Origin: Bacteroidales bacterium
GTDB taxonomy: Bacteria; Bacteroidota; Bacteroidia; Bacteroidales; UBA7960
Direction: 5' to 3'
Length of the DNA: 5,954 nt
Assembly (NCBI GenBank): GCA_007128045.1
Contig: SKYG01000366.1
Location: 1 to 5,954, forward strand
Of the stretch, positions 5,801 through 5,954 are shown piece by piece. The notes beneath the pieces are model-generated. The model saw nothing but the letters and a program-made list of their open reading frames with translations, searched no databases and was not told where the DNA came from. Made by a program: the position numbers and the translations under genes. Position 1 is the first letter of the stretch, and each line of letters opens with the position of its first letter.

Positions 5801-5939
5801 GTTTATCACCACCAACAGCGTTGAAGAAAAAATCCTAAGCCTGCAACAGGCAAAGGCCCACCTGGCTGGTGACTTTATCAGCAGCAACAACCCCTTTAAG
5901 GGTTATTCCGATGAGGAGATCCTGGAGATTTTCGAATGA
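2835..5939 (+). CDS. SNF2/RapA-class DEAD/H ATPase (superfamily 2 helicase-like), 1034 aa
   Basis: This is a complete SNF2-family DNA translocase, expected to use ATP to move on duplex DNA and remodel protein-DNA complexes in the cytoplasm. Residues 1 to about 500 are an N-terminal region typical of Bacteroidota members, including IPFIQLKNHLLNGIREYELP (419-438). The ATPase core follows: LRPYQ at 512-516; motif I DDMGLGKT at 537-544 (Lys543); motif Ia near 603-609; motif II DESQ at 674-677 (Ser in place of the more usual Ala/Gly); motif III LTGTPIENS at 701-709; motif IV VLIFSQF at 886-892; motif V SLKAGGVGLNL at 941-951; motif VI with SRAHRIGQ at 974-981. All motifs are intact. Two low-complexity repeats enlarge it (559-574 and 843-866), and QLSLF (585-589) matches the bacterial sliding-clamp-binding consensus. 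The start at 2835 fits the conserved N-terminus of relatives. No nuclease or DNA-modification domain is fused, and the window ends 15 bases after the stop, so downstream partners are unseen. Exact biological role is unknown. Confidence 0.93.
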   Translation: MLVFAIQFHDPLGVLIVPYLVQQAKDGRFMIGTQRLYGHTVAGYIDSLSDVEKQLMKLTDECSDPHLCKKFSKSARNAEALYSELSESKLKSLVMPYTQIRISKCLQLMQEHGMMLYFKGEKDNAVDGEQILLPKKPAKAVFHFIKDEQGLRYKLGLKQEGVDIPLSGEGSLVLVNEPGWVLVNQMVYRLEDGVEGNKVKPFFNKEFVSIPASFEEKYFKGFMLKVIKKHEVKLEGIRLDVESPPCRPVLKLELDLEGHPILMLYFQYSHRRCQLTDTNTSWAELLSDDGCHGFKKMHRDLAAEERYIQALRGMGLTSRGKNSFLIPDKADANRGRGIAMEGHGSAENKLISQKQSSLFQLIEWMGRHAEDLKALGFSIEQDFLETTYYPSIPLVEMNISAGNDWFDIYAVAVFGEYRIPFIQLKNHLLNGIREYELPDGRVAILPEEWFSRYNKLLVYGQTLDGNLRMRKHHFRLVEQLKPHLESLPEGMDIGSAEPFTMPELPPTLDQVLRPYQRAGYAWLFWLYRNGFGGCLADDMGLGKTLQTLALLLKLKVDARQETQQETQQETQQETPYITIRHSGDQLSLFGDPDNADLPAARTSLIIMPLSLVYNWENEIRRFAPDLRYMKYLGSAREADVEMLLQYDIVLTTYGTVRNDAELLKNLPFCFVVLDESQLIKNPKSQVSEAVNMLNAEHRLVLTGTPIENSLDDLWSQLSFVNPGMLGSLSFFRKVFVQPIEGAGDQLKKAELNEMIKPFILRRTKDQVEPDLPELTEKIHYCEMGEEQRSLYETKKSEMRNHLLEVMASGDRSRLKINVLQSLLQLRLLANHPKLVKQVGTLSGTQADALLGNQADAIPENQANATSGKFEEVIRMTENLMAEGHKVLIFSQFVKHLHLFRDYFEHNGLSHAWLTGQQKAGDREKTITDFQNDPDKLLFLVSLKAGGVGLNLTAADYVFILDPWWNPAVEKQAVSRAHRIGQHRHVFSYKFITTNSVEEKILSLQQAKAHLAGDFISSNNPFKGYSDEEILEIFE
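4511..4555 (+). repeat. 12-bp in-frame tandem repeat inside the helicase gene (3.75 copies)
   Basis: The unit ACAGGAAACCCA is repeated at 4511, 4523, 4535 and 4547 (last copy incomplete) with no mismatches. It encodes one RQET followed by three QQET (residues 559-574), in a hydrophilic insert between ATPase motifs I and Ia. Because the unit is a multiple of three, copy-number changes keep the reading frame. Perfect identity between copies points to recent or ongoing slippage. Confidence 0.93.
5361..5432 (+). repeat. 24-bp degenerate in-frame tandem repeat inside the helicase gene (3 copies)
   Basis: Three 24-bp units encode GTQADALL, GNQADAIP and ENQANATS (residues 843-866). The best-conserved DNA core, CAGGCAGATGCA, is at 5367 and 5391 and degenerates to CAGGCCAATGCA at 5415. 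The repeat sits between the two RecA-like lobes, just before motif IV, where an extended linker should be tolerated. Copies differ, so it is older than the 12-bp repeat. Confidence 0.8.
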
Positions 5940-5954
5940 GATAAGATAAAATTC

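Noticed and set aside
1..5954. A complete new multi-gene defence system
   Set aside because: An AbiEi-like regulator and a SNF2 ATPase occur together, but they are about 2 kb apart on opposite strands with separate promoters, an unrecognised gene, a membrane protein and a dead transporter between them. No nuclease, methylase or phospholipase is present. Calling this a system would go beyond the sequence.

Overview
The window looks like chromosomal DNA from a member of the Bacteroidota. The evidence is internal: several matches to the Bacteroidota sigma factor -7 element TAnnTTTG(C), start codons preceded by A/T-rich sequence instead of Shine-Dalgarno sites, and a SNF2-type helicase and AbiEi-type regulator of kinds common in that phylum. 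I cannot name the genus.

Layout from left to right. (i) Positions 1-168 hold no convincing gene. (ii) 169-744, minus strand: an AbiEi-family winged-helix regulator, the antitoxin class of type IV toxin-antitoxin systems. A strong dyad-symmetric operator candidate overlaps its start codon (743-781). No AbiEii-type toxin is present where one would normally overlap or abut it. (iii) 1003-1776, plus: an unrecognised 257-residue soluble protein with a plausible promoter at 924-953. (iv) 1777-2046: a gene-free gap with a candidate terminator and a good -7 promoter match. (v) 2047-2403, plus: a small four-helix membrane protein of unknown function. (vi) 2418-2707, minus: a MATE-family efflux transporter reduced to its two ends by a large internal, frameshifting deletion. 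(vii) 2761-2778: a near-perfect 18-bp palindrome carrying a -7 box on each strand, firing left into the dead transporter and right into the helicase. (viii) 2835-5939, plus: a complete SNF2/RapA-class ATPase of 1034 residues. It has two in-frame tandem repeats and a QLSLF sequence identical to the canonical sliding-clamp-binding motif.

The genes do not form an obvious operon or a known defence island. The AbiEi-like regulator and the SNF2 ATPase are both families seen in defence contexts, but the architecture here (solo regulator, broken transporter, stand-alone helicase) reads more like an eroding accessory region beside a conserved helicase. I found no RNA genes, CRISPR array or intact mobile element. 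The most useful leads are the AbiEi operator with its missing toxin, the palindromic divergent promoter, and the clamp-binding motif next to a variable repeat in the helicase.
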